Below, piece by piece: positions 52,101-61,194 of a stretch of DNA of 64,000 nucleotides. The translations under genes were made by a program, and so were the position numbers. Below the pieces are notes generated by a model. It was given only the letters and a program-made list of their open reading frames with translations, ran no database searches and was not told where the DNA came from. The DNA is from Streptomyces sp. I6 (GTDB lineage Bacteria > Actinomycetota > Actinomycetes > Streptomycetales > Streptomycetaceae). Location: NCBI GenBank assembly GCA_003725745.1, contig RHDP01000001.1, forward strand, positions 6,303,501-6,367,500, in the 5' to 3' direction. The number at the start of each line of letters is the position of its first letter. Within the stretch, counting starts at the first letter, position 1.

Positions 52101-55100
52101 GATGACGATCGGGTCGGAGGCGGCGCCGGAGTCCGGGGCAGCCATTGCCTCCGCCTCCTCGCCCCGCGTGCCCACGAGTTCGCCGCGTACGTGTCGTGCC
52201 AGCAGCTCCGGGGTGGGGTGGTCGTAGAGCGTGGACGACGGCAGCCGTACGCCGACCGCGCGGCCGAGCGCGGCACAGAACTCCACCGACATCAGCGAGT
52301 CGAAGCCGAGCTGCTTGAACGGCGCGTCCACCGGGACCTGTTCGGGGCTGTCGTGTTCGAGCACGGCTGCGATGTGCCGCCGTACGAGATCCAGCAGCTC
52401 CCGGTCCGTCTCCTCCTCCGACATCCAGGCGAAGGAGGCCGCAGGACCGGCCGCCTGCGTCACGGACTCCTCGTCCGCTTCCGCATCGGCTACGTCCCCA
52501 GGGAGCCCAGCCGACACGCCGACCGTCTCCTTGAGCCAGTACCGGCGGCGCTGGAAGGCGTACGTCGGCAGGTCGACCCGGCGCGGCGTGTTCCCCCGGC
52601 CGGTGAAGAAGGACTGCCAGTCGACGGGTGTGCTGTTGACGTGGAGTTCGGCTGCGGCGCGGGTGAGGGCGTGGGTCTCGTCGAGGTTCTTGACCAGGCT
52701 GGGCAGGAGGAGGGTGTCGGTGCGGGTGAGGGTGTCCTGGGCGAGGGCGGTGAGGACGCCGCCGGGGCCGATTTCCAGGTAGCGGGTGGTGCCGTGCTGT
52801 TCGAGCCAGGTGATCTGGTCGGCGAAGCGGACGGCGTCGCGGATGTGGCGGACCCAGTACTCGGGGTCGCGCACCGCCTGTCCGGCGGGCAGTACCAGCC
52901 GCGTCGGGTGGAACTCCACACTGTCCAGGGCCTGCCGGAACTGGTCGAGCATGGGGTCCATGTGGGGGGAGTGGAAGGCGTGGCTGACCTTCAGACGCCT
53001 GGTGCGGTGGCCGCCTGCGGAGAGCTGGGCGGCGATGTCCTCGGCGATGTGCTCGGTGCCGCTGATGACGGTGGCGCGGGGTCCGTTGACGGCGGCGATC
53101 GCCACGTGCTCTTCGTGTCCGGCGAGCAGGGGCAGGACGTCGGTCTCGGGTGCTTCGATGGCGATCATGGTGCCGCCGGGCGGGAGTTGTTGCATGAGCC
53201 GGCCGCGGGCGGCGACGACGGTGCAGGCGTCGGTGAGGGTCCACAGGCCTGCGGTGTGGGCGGCGGCGAGTTCGCCGATGGAGTGTCCGGTGACGAGGTC
53301 GGGGTGGATGCCCCAGGACTCCAGCAGCCGGAAGAGGGCGACTTCGAGGGCGAACAGGGCGGGCTGGGTGTAGGCGGTGTGGTCCAGCAGAGCCTGCTCA
53401 CCGGTCTCGACGAACATCACCTCACGCAGAGGGCGCTCCAACTCCCGGTCGAAGTGCGCACAGATCTCGTCCAGCGCGGCGGCGAACACGGGGAAGGCCT
53501 TGTACAGTTCGCGTCCCATGCCGGCCCGCTGACTGCCCTGCCCCGAGAACAGGAACGCCAACCGCCCCTGCGCAGGGTCCACGGACCCCCGGCTCCGTAC
53601 GACCCGCGACGCAGGCTCTCCCGCGGCCAGTGCCGCGAGCCCGTTCAGCAGGCTCTCCCGGTCCGAGCCGAGGACGACTGCCCGGTTCTCGTGGGCGTCG
53701 CGGGAGGTCACCAGGGACTGCGCCACGGCGTCCACACCCAGTTCGGGCCGGTCCGCGACGAACGACCGCAGCTGCTCGGCCTGCGCCCGCAGGGCGTCCT
53801 CCCCCCGGCCGGAGAGGACCCACGGCACCACACCGGCCCGACGCTCAGCCCGGCCGCCGTCACGGGTCGCGGGCTCGGCCGCCGGCACCCCTTGCAGGAC
53901 CAGGTGGCAATTGGTGCCGCCCATCCCGAAGGAGCTGACGCCCGCGAGCGCCGGCCGGGACTCCGGCTCCGGCCAGTCCGTCAGCGACTGCTGCACGCGC
54001 AGGTTGAGTTCGTCCAGCGGGATCCGCGGGTTCGGTGTCTCGTAGTGGAGGCTGGCCGGGATCTGGCGCCTATGGAGGGACAGGGCGGTCTTGAGGAGAC
54101 CGACCATTCCGGCGGCACCCTCCAGGTGTCCCACGTTCGTCTTGGCCGAGCCGACCGTGAGGGGCAGTCGGCGGCCGGGGGCCGTGCCCAGGACGGCGCC
54201 CAGGGCCGAGGCCTCGATGGGGTCGCCGAGGGCGGTGCCCGTGCCGTGCAGCTCCACGTAGTGGACGTCCGCCGGGTCGACGCCCGCCCGGTCGTAGGCC
54301 AGGCGCAGCACCTCGCTCTGCGCGGCCGTGCTCGGCACCGTGAGTCCGTCCGTGGCGCCGTCGTTGTTGACCGCGCCGCCGCGGATCACGCAGTAGACCG
54401 AGTCACCGTCGGCCAGGGCCCGGGCGAGGGGCTTGAGGAGGACGGCCCCGCCGCCCTCACCGCGGACATAGCCGTTGGCGCGGGCGTCGAAGGTGTAGCA
54501 GCGGCCGTCCGGTGACAGCCCGCCGAACCGGTCGGCGGCGAGGGCGCTCTCCGGCACGATGTTGAGGTTCACGCCACCCGCCACGGCGAGTTCGCAACCG
54601 CCCGAGCGCAGGGCCTCGCAGGCCTGGTGGACGGCGACGAGGCCGGAGGACTGCGCGGTGTCCACGGTGAGGCTGGGACCGCGCAGCCCGAGGGTGTACG
54701 ACACCCGGTTCGCGATGATGGCGCGCTGGGTCCCGGTCAGCGAGTGCTGGGTGACGGCGGACAGCCCCTGCCGGTTCAGCAGCACCGCGTAGTCGTTCGC
54801 GATCGCACCGACGAAGACCCCGGTACGGCTGCCGCGCACCTGCCGCAAGGGGATGCTGGCGTCCTCGAAAGCCTCCCAGGAGAGTTCCAGCATGAGCCGC
54901 TGCTGGGGGTCCATCATCGAGGCTTCGCGCGGCGATATGCCGAAGAATGCGGGATCGAATGTGTCCACCCGGTCGAGAAAGGCGCCGTGCCGTGCGGCGG
55001 GGGGAAGTTCCTCGGCGTTCCACCGGTCCTGCGGCACTTCCCCGATCGCATGCCGCGCGTCGCGGAGCAGCTCCCAGAACGCGCTCTTGTCGGGGGCCTC

Positions 55101-55184
55101 GGGGAGTCTGCAGGAGAGCCCCACTATGGCGATTGCGTCGTCCGGTATCCCGACCTCGGTGAAGCCGTCGCGGAATTGAGACAT
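37701..55184 (-). CDS. trdAI: type I polyketide synthase, loading module and modules 1-3 (three apparent frameshifts)
   Basis: ATG 55184 follows GGGGGA at good spacing. Domains are KSQ-AT-ACP, KS-AT-KR-ACP, KS-AT-KR-ACP, KS-AT-DH-KR-ACP. The frame breaks at G-runs near 45399-45403 (in AT2), 43742-43748 (in KR2) and 41835-41839 (KS3-AT3 linker). The first and third runs are one base longer in sister modules. Repaired, the product is 5828 residues. It starts the chain with acetate from decarboxylated malonyl and adds mmal, mal, mmal. KR1 has Phe instead of catalytic Tyr; KR2 and KR3 look active and B-type (LDD). The C-terminal tail after ACP3 is a docking region for the next PKS, whose start is 100 bp downstream. 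Confidence 0.88.
40531..41540 (-). repeat. methylmalonyl-AT block, copy 3 (module 3)
   Basis: It is nearly identical to the AT segments of modules 1, 4 and 5. Confidence 0.8.
43119..47591 (-). other. PKS module 2: KS-AT(malonyl)-KR-ACP
   Basis: The AT has GHSIGE and HAFH. The KR has [14 protein letters not shown] and Tyr in [11 protein letters not shown], so it is active and B-type. The ACP Ser is in [12 protein letters not shown] near 43310. It predicts the C11 hydroxyl that the TrdE-type enzyme eliminates. Confidence 0.83.
44970..46010 (-). repeat. malonyl-AT block, copy in module 2
   Basis: It is nearly identical at DNA level to 52530-53590 in the loading module, from the AT start through the post-AT sequence [13 protein letters not shown]. 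The main difference seen is a one-base shorter G-run at 45399-45403. Confidence 0.8.
47592..52119 (-). other. PKS module 1: KS-AT(methylmalonyl)-KR(Tyr to Phe)-ACP
   Basis: The KS has [13 protein letters not shown]. The AT has GHSQGE and YASH. The KR keeps the cofactor motif GGTGALG and the Ser of LFSSVVG, but the catalytic Tyr codon is TTC (Phe, 48279-48281, in [11 protein letters not shown]) and LDD reads LAD. The ACP Ser is in [12 protein letters not shown] near 47785. A silent KR leaves the C13 ketone. Confidence 0.85.
49531..50520 (-). repeat. methylmalonyl-AT block, copy 4 (module 1)
   Basis: It is nearly identical to the AT segments of modules 3, 4 and 5. Confidence 0.8.
52120..55184 (-). 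other. PKS loading module: KSQ-AT(malonyl)-ACP
   Basis: The KS active site reads [13 protein letters not shown]: Cys is replaced by Gln178 (codon at 54651-54653), the hallmark of a decarboxylating KSQ. The AT has GHSIGE and HAFH, so malonyl-CoA, giving an acetyl starter. The ACP Ser is in [12 protein letters not shown] near 52300. Confidence 0.88.
52530..53590 (-). repeat. malonyl-AT block, copy in loading module
   Basis: This is the partner of 44970-46010. The G6 run in the [10 protein letters not shown] region here is intact. Confidence 0.8.
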
Positions 55185-55337
55185 GCGACCGTGATCCCCC
55201 AGTAAGTGAAATGCATGAGAAACGCCCCCTGCGGCACACGCAAAGGCAATTGCCGACTGTAATCAAACGATCGTTGGCCCCTACACCCCTATCGATCCCC
55301 TAGTGACCGCTGAACTCGCGGGCGGGCAGGGGCGGAA

Positions 55338-55385
55338 GCACCGAGGGGTACGGGTCCCCGCGCGGGAATCCGTACCCCTCGGTGC
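55338..55385 (-). terminator. 16-bp perfect stem directly after the FAD oxidase gene
   Basis: Bases 55338-55353 pair exactly with 55370-55385 around a 16-base loop, starting five bases past the stop of the FAD oxidase gene (55390). It should end that transcript before the first PKS gene. The stretch 55186-55337 must hold the promoter of the PKS gene. Confidence 0.75.
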
Positions 55386-55389
55386 CGTC

Positions 55390-56892
55390 TCAGGCCGGCG
55401 GAACCCGCACGGAGAGTGCGTGCCGGAACACGTTCCGCGGATCCCAGCGCGCCTTGACCGCCTGGAGGCGCGGGTAGGCGTCCTTGTAGTACAGCTCGGA
55501 CCACGGCACCCCGGAGGTGTTCCACTCCTCGTCCGCGAGGTCGACGTCCGGGTAGTTGACGTACGCGCCGTCGGCGGCGCCACCGGGTACCGGTACGCCG
55601 CCGGTGTCCGCGTACACGTCCCGGTACAGCTCGCGGATCCACCGCACGTGGACCGGGTCCTGCGCGGGGTCCTCCCAGGTCGTGACGTACACGATCTTGA
55701 GGATGGAGTCGCGCTGCGCCACCGCGGTCCGGTCCGCCGGGACGGCGTTGACCTTGCCGCCGTAGGCGATGAGCGCGACGACCCCGGCCGGATTGTCGTA
55801 GTCGGTGCTGGTCAGGCGTGTGTACAGGGTGCCGATCTGCCGGTCGTCGAAGCTCCGGCGCGCATACGCCGCCTTGATCTTGGCCCGTCCGGTCATGTCG
55901 CCGTCCCCGGCGATCCCGGGCCAGCGCGTCGAGTGCAGCCACGGCAGCCGCCACGTGTCGCTGTGCGGCTGCACGCCCACACCCTCGGAGACCGCTGCGA
56001 GATATGTCTCCAGCCGCTTCTCCGCGTCCGGGCCGGTCGCGTCGAGCTGCGTGGTCATCGCGAGGGCACCGGACTGGCTGCGGGTGAGGGCCAGCACGCT
56101 GTAGAGGTCGCACCAGGGGGAGTCGGGGCCGCTGTTCTGCTCGAACCACCTGCCGTGGTTCCGTACGAGCCGCGCGAAGGCCGCTTCGTCCAGCCCCTCC
56201 CACGGCCACACCGTCGTGTTGAGCAGCACCTCGGCCGGCGGCCGCGGCAGCAGCCGGCCGGGCTCCGGCGGTACGTCGGCCTCGGCGGTCCGCAGCCAGT
56301 ACCTGACGACCACGCCGAAGTTCCCGCCGCCGCCCCCGGTGTGCGCCCACCACAGATCATGGTTCGGATCGCTCGGCTCGCGCGTCGCGATCACGGTCCG
56401 CGCGTCGCCCGACGCGTCGACCACGACGACCTCGACCGCGTGCAGATAGTCGACGATCGAGCCGTGCATCCGGGACAGCGGGCCGTAGCCCCCACCGAGG
56501 ATGTGCCCGCCCGCCCCCACATCGGGGCACGCCCCGCCGGGCAGCGTCACGCCCCACACCCGGAACAGCGTCTTGTAGACCGCGCCCAGAGTGGCACCGG
56601 CCTCGACGGCGAACGCGCCGCGCTCCTCATCGAATCCGACCGCCGACAGCCGCGACATGTCCATCACCACACGGACGTCTGAATTGGCTACGAAGTCCTC
56701 GTAGCAGTGCCCTCCACTGCGCACGGCCACCCGCTTGCCCGACCGCACGGCACGCGAAAGAACCTGCTCGATCTCAGCGGCGGATCCCACCAGATGTATC
56801 TCTTCCGGATCGCCGACGAAGCGGAGGTTCTCGCCCCGGCGTAAGTCCTCGTACCTGATATCGCCGGGAGCCACGGAATCGATGTGCTTCAT
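55390..56892 (-). CDS. trdL: bicovalent FAD-dependent oxidase, BBE/VAO family (TrdL/TamL-type)
   Basis: The 500-residue flavoprotein has both covalent FAD anchors. His62 sits in VRSGGHCYED and Cys122 in PGGACPDVGAGG, followed by the FAD-binding loop GHILGGGYG. The C terminus ends with the berberine-bridge motif YVNYPDVDL and YYKDAYPRLQAVKARWDP. TamL, the tirandamycin enzyme, uses bicovalent FAD at these positions and oxidises the C10 alcohol to the ketone between P450 steps. No Tat or Sec signal is evident. ATG 56892 is preceded by GGAGAACC. It is transcribed toward the first PKS gene but separated by a strong hairpin. The gene is intact. Confidence 0.92.
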   Translation of the reverse strand: MKHIDSVAPGDIRYEDLRRGENLRFVGDPEEIHLVGSAAEIEQVLSRAVRSGKRVAVRSGGHCYEDFVANSDVRVVMDMSRLSAVGFDEERGAFAVEAGATLGAVYKTLFRVWGVTLPGGACPDVGAGGHILGGGYGPLSRMHGSIVDYLHAVEVVVVDASGDARTVIATREPSDPNHDLWWAHTGGGGGNFGVVVRYWLRTAEADVPPEPGRLLPRPPAEVLLNTTVWPWEGLDEAAFARLVRNHGRWFEQNSGPDSPWCDLYSVLALTRSQSGALAMTTQLDATGPDAEKRLETYLAAVSEGVGVQPHSDTWRLPWLHSTRWPGIAGDGDMTGRAKIKAAYARRSFDDRQIGTLYTRLTSTDYDNPAGVVALIAYGGKVNAVPADRTAVAQRDSILKIVYVTTWEDPAQDPVHVRWIRELYRDVYADTGGVPVPGGAADGAYVNYPDVDLADEEWNTSGVPWSELYYKDAYPRLQAVKARWDPRNVFRHALSVRVPPA

Positions 56893-56969
56893 GCTGGTTC
56901 TCCTGCCTTCGACACGGAAGTCAAGCTGTACTGTTGCCGTCGGATCCTAATTCACCTGTCACGCAAAGG

Positions 56970-56988
56970 TTTTGGAGCGCTCCGAAAA
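56970..56988. promoter_or_regulatory. palindromic operator candidate GGAGCGCTCC between divergent genes
   Basis: A perfect 10-bp dyad (56974-56983) is flanked by TTTT and GAAAA. The core matches the actinomycete LacI-family operator consensus TGGGAGCGCTCCCA used by sugar regulators such as CebR. It lies 15 bp before the PPTase start and 78 bp from the FAD oxidase start. Confidence 0.5.
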
Positions 56989-56998
56989 GTAGGGACGG

Positions 56999-57661
56999 TT
57001 GGTCGCGGGCCTGATCGCCGGTCTGGTGCCGGCGGGGGTGTGTACTGCGGAGGTGTTCGGTGACGTGGCGGACGTCTCACTGTTCCCGGAGGAAGAGATT
57101 GCGATCGCAAGTGCGGTGGACGCGCGGAGGCGGGAGTTCGCCACGGGACGCCACTGCGCCCGTGCGGCACTGTCAGCGCTGGGCCGACCGGCCGTTCCCC
57201 TGCCGCCGGACGAGCACGGTGTGCCGTCGTGGCCTGATGGAGTGGTGGGATCCCTGACCCACTGCCATGGTTATCGCGCTGCCGCGGTGGCCGGCCGCGA
57301 GGATGTCATGTCGCTCGGCATCGATGCCGAGCCACACCGCCCGCTTCCACAAGGGGTGTTGGAGGCAGTGACGATCGCCCCGGAGCGTGCCGCGCTGGCT
57401 GTGCTGGCGGACTCGTACCCTTCGGTGCACTGGGACCGTCTGCTGTTCAGCGCCAAGGAGTCGGTCTTCAAGAGCTGGTTCTCCATGACGGGGGACCGCC
57501 TCGGCTTCGACGACGCCGAGGTGGAGTTCGAAGCCGAGATACCGTTCTTCCGCGCCAGGGTCCTGCGCCAGCGGCCCGGCTGGGCCGGCAAGGCGCCCAT
57601 GGCGGTCGGCGGCCGGTGGCTGGTGTGCCGTGGTCTCGTGCTGGCGGCGGTCTCGCTGTAG
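56999..57661 (+). CDS. Sfp-type 4'-phosphopantetheinyl transferase
   Basis: The 220-residue enzyme has the motifs RRREFATGRHCAR, GVVGSLTHCHGYRAAAVA, the Mg-binding SLGIDAEPH and the catalytic FSAKESVFKSWF. It transfers phosphopantetheine from CoA to carrier-protein serines, so it would activate the eight PKS carrier proteins and the NRPS carrier. The start is TTG 56999 with AGGGA just upstream, at short spacing. GTG 57026 is an alternative but would cut into the conserved N terminus. It is divergent from the FAD oxidase gene and sits at the trdM position. Confidence 0.88.
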   Translation: MVAGLIAGLVPAGVCTAEVFGDVADVSLFPEEEIAIASAVDARRREFATGRHCARAALSALGRPAVPLPPDEHGVPSWPDGVVGSLTHCHGYRAAAVAGREDVMSLGIDAEPHRPLPQGVLEAVTIAPERAALAVLADSYPSVHWDRLLFSAKESVFKSWFSMTGDRLGFDDAEVEFEAEIPFFRARVLRQRPGWAGKAPMAVGGRWLVCRGLVLAAVSL

Positions 57662-57949
57662 CCGGAGGACCTGGGGACGCATCAGCCCCGATGTGCGTCC
57701 ATGGGCTCAGCCGGTCGGCAGGGTGGGAGGAGGTGGAGTGTCCCGGACGCGGCGCTTGCCGATGCCTGATGGCGTGCTGGGAGAGTCAACACTGGGCCAG
57801 TGTGAGTCCTGAAACACTCTGGGACATCTGACCGCAGATGCGAATCGTTGTAGGCTCCGGAGGCCGCCCTTTACCTGCAGGAAGCAGACGGGGGCCAGCC
57901 CCACCAGCCTCGATCCCTCCCTGGAATCCCTGCGGCAGTGATGGGAGGA

Positions 57950-58775
57950 AGGCGAGCACATCGCGCCGACTACGAGGCTGGCGCCCGCTACATCTGCCCG
58001 GGCGGCCGGGCGACCTACTCCGCCCTGGAACCGGCCGGCCTGCGCTACCTCCACCTGGCGGCGCACGCTCCCGACGGCGCCGAGGTGACCCTCGTGGACG
58101 CGGCCGTTCACGAGCACGTGTACCCACGTCGCGGGCCTCGCGCCGCGTGAGCGGTGGCGGGCGATCGCGGCGGCGATGATCGACCGCTCTGCCGTCGTCA
58201 CCCGCTCCTGGATCGGCGGCGACGGCGGCTACGACATCCAGAAGGAGGAGGACCAGCGGCGCGGCATCCAGCGCATCGACTGGGACGTCGACCACGAGAT
58301 CGTACGTGCCCAGCCCTTCTTCAGCTACGTCGTGCACGACGCCGTGGCCCGCGCGGGTCACGGCGTCCGGCTCGCCGACCTGGTCCGCGACTGGTCGGTG
58401 TTCCTGTGCGAGGGCTACGACACCTTCGGCGAGTGCTGGGGTTGGGGCACGCCCGTGCACTGTTGGTCCAGCACTCCGTCCCGCGACCTGATCGTGCACG
58501 TGCTGGGCCTCTCGCCGGATCTGCCCGGGTTCGAGCGGGTGCGGATCGCCCCGCGGCCGGGCCCGCTGGGCGAGGTGGCCGGCGTGGCGCCGACTCCGTA
58601 CGGACTGGTTGAGGTCGAGATCTCCGGCGAGCAGGCTGTAGTGTCAAGTCCGGTCCCGGTCCACTTCGTTGACCCCACCGGCCGGAGCCACCGCCTGGCC
58701 GCCGGGAAACACCGGGTGCCGATGCGTCGCGCGCAGACCCTGACCGAACGCACCCCGGGGAACCCGTGTGCTTGA
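57950..58775 (+). pseudogene. remnant of a GH78-like (alpha-L-rhamnosidase-type) glycoside hydrolase
   Basis: Two pieces of one gene remain. The first (about 57950-58120) encodes YEAGARYICPGGRATYSALE and LRYLHLAAHA, matching a middle beta domain. The second, in another frame (about 58120-58775), encodes the end of the catalytic helical domain and the C-terminal domain: WGWGTPVHCWSSTPSRDL, LSPDLPGFERVRIAPRPG and PTPYGLVEVEI. The body of the (alpha/alpha)6 barrel between them is gone, so this is an internal deletion rather than a sequencing slip. The preceding 57662-57949 shows no gene. Confidence 0.6.
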
Positions 58776-58950
58776 CCACGGCGTGCTTCCCCAACCGATC
58801 GGAAGTCGCGGTGGCGCAGACAAATCACGGGCCGTGGAGCGTGCTCGGCGACTCGCATCCCGCCGATCCGACGGGCACGTCCTTCCGGTCCAGACCAGCT
58901 CGGTGTTCCGGCATCCGGGCAAGGAGGACTTGTAATCGCTCTCCCAGGGC
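58770..58950 (-). pseudogene. possible decayed DUF397-type small protein
   Basis: The minus strand reads YKSSLPGC then, in a shifted frame, DVPVGSAG...STLHGP, stop, FVCATATSD. That resembles the order KSS, VPVRDS, GP.L.F...W of DUF397 proteins. Frame breaks and an internal stop indicate decay. This is a weak call based on pattern only. Confidence 0.25.
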
Positions 58951-58984
58951 GAAGCCGTGTGCGTCGCGCTTCGACCGGCGTCGT

Positions 58985-59300
58985 CAGCACGGCCCGGACA
59001 GCCTTGCCGCCAGGCGGGTGGGGGACGCAGTGCCAGTGGTCGGCGAGGGCGGCAAGAAGCGCCAGGCCACGGTCCCTGGTCTGGAGCCGTCGGGTTCGGT
59101 GTTCGCTAGGAGGCGGGCGCGGGTGGAAGTCCAAGCAGGCGTTCTGACGTTGATGCGGAGGCGGTGGGCAGTCGGGTTGAGGACGCCGTGAGCCGGAAGC
59201 AGCGACCGTGCACGCGGCCGTGCAGGACGACGGTGGCAGCCAGCCCCACGACGATGAGTTTGGTACTTCATGGACGAGTTGGAGGCCGATGGGCCACGGA
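58985..59300 (-). pseudogene. possible decayed GHKL/anti-sigma-like ATP-binding protein
   Basis: The minus strand contains RDRGLALLAALADHWHCVP then PPGGKAVRAVL. This resembles the C-terminal end (GRGLLLV.ALAD.WG...GGKTVWA.L) of the small RsbW-like ATPases common in Streptomyces, and upstream pieces continue in other frames. Such genes usually neighbour DUF397 genes, which fits the piece next to it. Confidence 0.35.
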
Positions 59301-59745
59301 AAACAGGTGAACATCATTCGCGCCCCTAACCGTTGTCCTCCGACACGGTCATGCGCCTTGGGCGTGACGTAGAGGGGGAAATGACGAGGAAGCGTTCGAT
59401 CGTGTGGTGGGGAAGCGTGCTGGTCGGCTCTCCCGTCCCGCTCTCGCACTCGCCTGCGAGCCGTGATCCGATTACCCCGAGCAGGCTCGATGCTGCCGAC
59501 TTGCCTGATGAGACGTCAGGTAAGTCAGCACCCACTCAGCATCAGTCCCGAACGGTTCCTCGCGCGTGCGCCTGGTCGGTGGCTTCGCGACACCTGACTG
59601 GCGCAGAAGTGCGCAGGCGGGAGACCTGGTCACAACAACGCACGATTTTCCTGGAGGTCTTCGAGTCGAAGACATGTCGATGTACAGTGAAGGACGCCCC
59701 TGACCTGCAGAAAGCTGGCGGGGAGCCGTCTTCTAGGAGTCCAAA
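59301..59745. other. 445-bp gap without a recognised gene
   Basis: No supported coding sequence is present. An imperfect inverted repeat (59499-59508 with 59516-59525, one mismatch) could be an operator or weak hairpin. The sequence is less GC-rich toward 59640-59745 and probably holds the panD promoter. Confidence 0.45.
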
Positions 59746-60180
59746 GTGCTGAGAACTTTGATCAAGTCCAAGATCCACCGGGCCACCGTGACCCAGGCCG
59801 ACCTGCACTACGTCGGTTCCGTCACCATCGACGCCGAGTTGATGGAAGCGGCCGACCTCCTTCCCGGTGAACTCGTGCACATCGTCGACATCGACAATGG
59901 CGCCCGACTCGAGACGTACGTCATCGAGGGGGAGCGGGGATCCGGCGTCATCGGCATCAACGGCGCCGCGGCCCATCTCGTGCACCCCGGCGACCTGGTC
60001 ATCCTCATCAGCTACGCGCAGGTCGACGACGCCGAGGCGCGGGAACTGGTGCCCCGGGTCGTCCACGTCGACGGCCGGAACCGCATCGTGAAGCTGGGCT
60101 CGGACCCCTCCGCGCCGGTCCCCGGGAGCGGCACGGAGAGCAGCCCGCACGCCGTGCCTGCTCCCTCGGCCCGACACTGA
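59746..60180 (+). CDS. panD: aspartate 1-decarboxylase proenzyme
   Basis: The 144-residue protein is the pyruvoyl enzyme that makes beta-alanine from aspartate for pantothenate and CoA synthesis. The self-cleavage site is Gly24-Ser25 in HYVGSVTID, and Lys9 (KSKIHRATV) and the core [13 protein letters not shown] are present. The start is GTG with AGGAG six bases upstream. The C-terminal tail of about 25 residues beyond the usual end is low-complexity. The next gene begins 17 bp later, probably the same transcript. Confidence 0.93.
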   Translation: MLRTLIKSKIHRATVTQADLHYVGSVTIDAELMEAADLLPGELVHIVDIDNGARLETYVIEGERGSGVIGINGAAAHLVHPGDLVILISYAQVDDAEARELVPRVVHVDGRNRIVKLGSDPSAPVPGSGTESSPHAVPAPSARH

Positions 60181-60196
60181 GCGGTCGGCGGGGCTC

Positions 60197-61086
60197 GTGC
60201 TGGCACTGCTGCACACCTCCCCCGTCCATGTTCCCGTCTTCGACGCCCTGCGGGACCGCCACCATCCGGGGCTGCGGCTGCGGCACGCCGTCGACGAGGA
60301 ACTGCTGGCCGGTGCCGGGGCGCACGGCCCGCAGGCGGTCGCGGGCGCCGTGCGCGCGGCTCTGGAGGGTGCGGTCGCCGGGGGCGCGGGCGCGGTCCTG
60401 TGCACCTGTTCCACCATCGGGGCGGTGGCGGAGCGGTGTGCGGCGGACGTCGGCGCACCCGTCCTGCGGGTCGACCGGCCCATGGCCGCGGCTGCCGCCG
60501 CCCACCGGCGGAGATCGCGGTCGTCGCGACGCTCGCGAGCACTCTGGCGCCCACGGTGGCGCTGATCGGGGAGGAGCTCTCTCGAGGCGAACCGGGCCGA
60601 GGAGGGCGAGGGGGACCGGACCGGGTGGAACCGGGCCGCGAGCCGGAACGACGGGAGCCAGGCCGAGGGGCCGGGTCGCAACCGGAACCGGATCGAGGGA
60701 CCGCGGTGCGCGCGGGACGGCCGCGGGGAGTCCTCGGCCCGGCGGACGGTGAGGAGGCGGCGGACCGCGCCGAGCCGGGCGGCTCCGGAAGGGTGCGCAC
60801 CCATCTCGTCGAGGGGGCCTGGAAGCGTTTCGAGTCCGGCGACCTCGACGGCTACCTGGACGCGGTCGCCGCCGCCGTCGACGCGGTTCGGGATGCCGAT
60901 GTGATCGTGCTGGCCCAGGCGTCCATGGTGGCTGCGGCTGCCCGGGTCACGACCTCCGTCCCCGTGCTCTCCGGTCCTCGCCCCGGCCTCGCGGCGGCGG
61001 CACGGGCGATGGCGGCACGGGCGATGGCGGTACGGGCGGTGGCGGTACGGGCGGTGGCGGGAGGGACAGCGGCGACCAAGGAGTGA
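60197..61086 (+). CDS. Asp/Glu racemase-superfamily protein (one apparent frameshift)
   Basis: The N-terminal half (LALLHTSPVHVPVFDAL, then AVLCTCSTIGAVAE, with one likely catalytic Cys) and the C-terminal half (EIAVVATLASTLAPTVALI, then RDADVIVLAQASMVAAA) are in different frames that meet near 60510. One added G (CGGCGGGAGATC) joins them as HRREIAVVAT, giving 296 residues. A low-complexity Arg/Gly/Pro insert sits between the halves, and the C terminus is four 15-bp tandem repeats (AMAAR/AVAVR). The substrate is unknown. Proximity to panD may be incidental. Confidence 0.6.
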
Positions 61087-61152
61087 TCAGGGAGGCGGTC
61101 AAGAGCGGGCGCGCCGTCGAAAGCCCCCGCTGAGCCCGCGGGGCGACCGTCC

Positions 61153-61194
61153 GCCGAAAGCCGAAAGCCGAAAGCCGAAAGCCGAAAGCCGAAA
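61153..61194. repeat. 7-bp microsatellite GCCGAAA x6
   Basis: Six exact copies lie in tandem, followed by a 15-bp GAGGAGCCGGGGGCC-type duplication to about 61235. They are located after the racemase-like gene. The rest of 61087-61530 shows no gene. Confidence 0.85.

Noticed and set aside
57786-58499. Minus-strand frame opposite the glycoside hydrolase remnant
   Set aside because: It has low-complexity composition and no motif; the plus strand shows recognisable GH78-like blocks.
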